From Gammaproteobacteria bacterium (lineage in GTDB: Bacteria > Pseudomonadota > Gammaproteobacteria > Pseudomonadales > Pseudohongiellaceae): a DNA stretch of 51,370 bases. Positions 51,082 through 51,370 of this stretch are shown in pieces. The position numbers and the translations under genes are program-made. The DNA lies in NCBI GenBank assembly GCA_030147705.1, contig JASBUV010000097.1, forward strand, positions 1 through 51,370, read 5' to 3'. Below the pieces are notes generated by a model. That model did not search any database. It was given only the letters and a program-made list of their open reading frames with translations, and was not told the DNA's origin. The number at the start of each line of letters is the position of its first letter. Position 1 is the stretch's first letter.

Positions 51082-51370
51082 ATGATGAAACAAAACCTCC
51101 TGAAGATTAAGCTGGCATCGGTGGCGATCAGTGCCGCTATGCTTAGTCCATCTCTACAGGCGCAAGTCGGTGGCGATTCCAATAGTGATGCTCTGGCACT
51201 GTTGCTGGAACAGAATCAACAATTGCGTGCTGAGTTACAAGCATTGCGGGGGATGATCGAAGAGCAGGGTTTCGAGGTTCGAAAACTGCAACGCGACTCT
51301 CTCAATCGATATACCAATATCGATGACCGCCTGACGGCACTGGAATCAGCTGCCGTCAGTGCTCCTGCTG
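51082..51370 (+). CDS. cpoB: Tol-Pal associated protein CpoB/YbgF, 3'-truncated by the window edge
   Basis: Open frame MMKQNLLKIKLASVAISAAMLSPSLQAQVGGDSNSDALALLLEQNQQLRAELQALRGMIEEQGFEVRKLQRD; after pal. Confidence 0.85.
   Translation, partial: MMKQNLLKIKLASVAISAAMLSPSLQAQVGGDSNSDALALLLEQNQQLRAELQALRGMIEEQGFEVRKLQRDSLNRYTNIDDRLTALESAAVSAPA

Overview
The window looks like an ordinary gammaproteobacterial chromosome with three strongly conserved housekeeping blocks and a more variable centre. (1) ispF(partial)-truD-pcm-DUF368-nlpD | fdxA-mutS | pncC-recA-recX, which matches the Pseudomonas-type neighbourhood except that surE and rpoS are missing from their usual slots. (2) purMN, DUF2066-hda, wrbA-arsC, a YihY-like protein, proS and HU. 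(3) fmdB-aspS-yebC-ruvCAB-tolQRAB-pal-cpoB(partial). The centre holds a compact three-gene operon (beta-barrel, blue-copper cupredoxin, membrane class III adenylate cyclase). It also has an hsp20 gene with a sigma32-like promoter and a ROSE-like RNA thermometer, and a prpRBCD operon divergent from malonyl-CoA decarboxylase with two near-identical 14-bp palindromic operators. Further along are a membrane-anchored winged-helix protein, a standalone tandem-AP2-like protein, an orphan pair of TIGR04283/TIGR04282-type glycosyltransferases, and orphan FlgM- and FleQ-like flagellar regulators. The best candidates for undescribed biology are the cupredoxin/adenylate-cyclase operon and the tandem-AP2 protein with its upstream direct repeats. 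All assignments come from reading the translated ORFs and the sequence; no database search was run.
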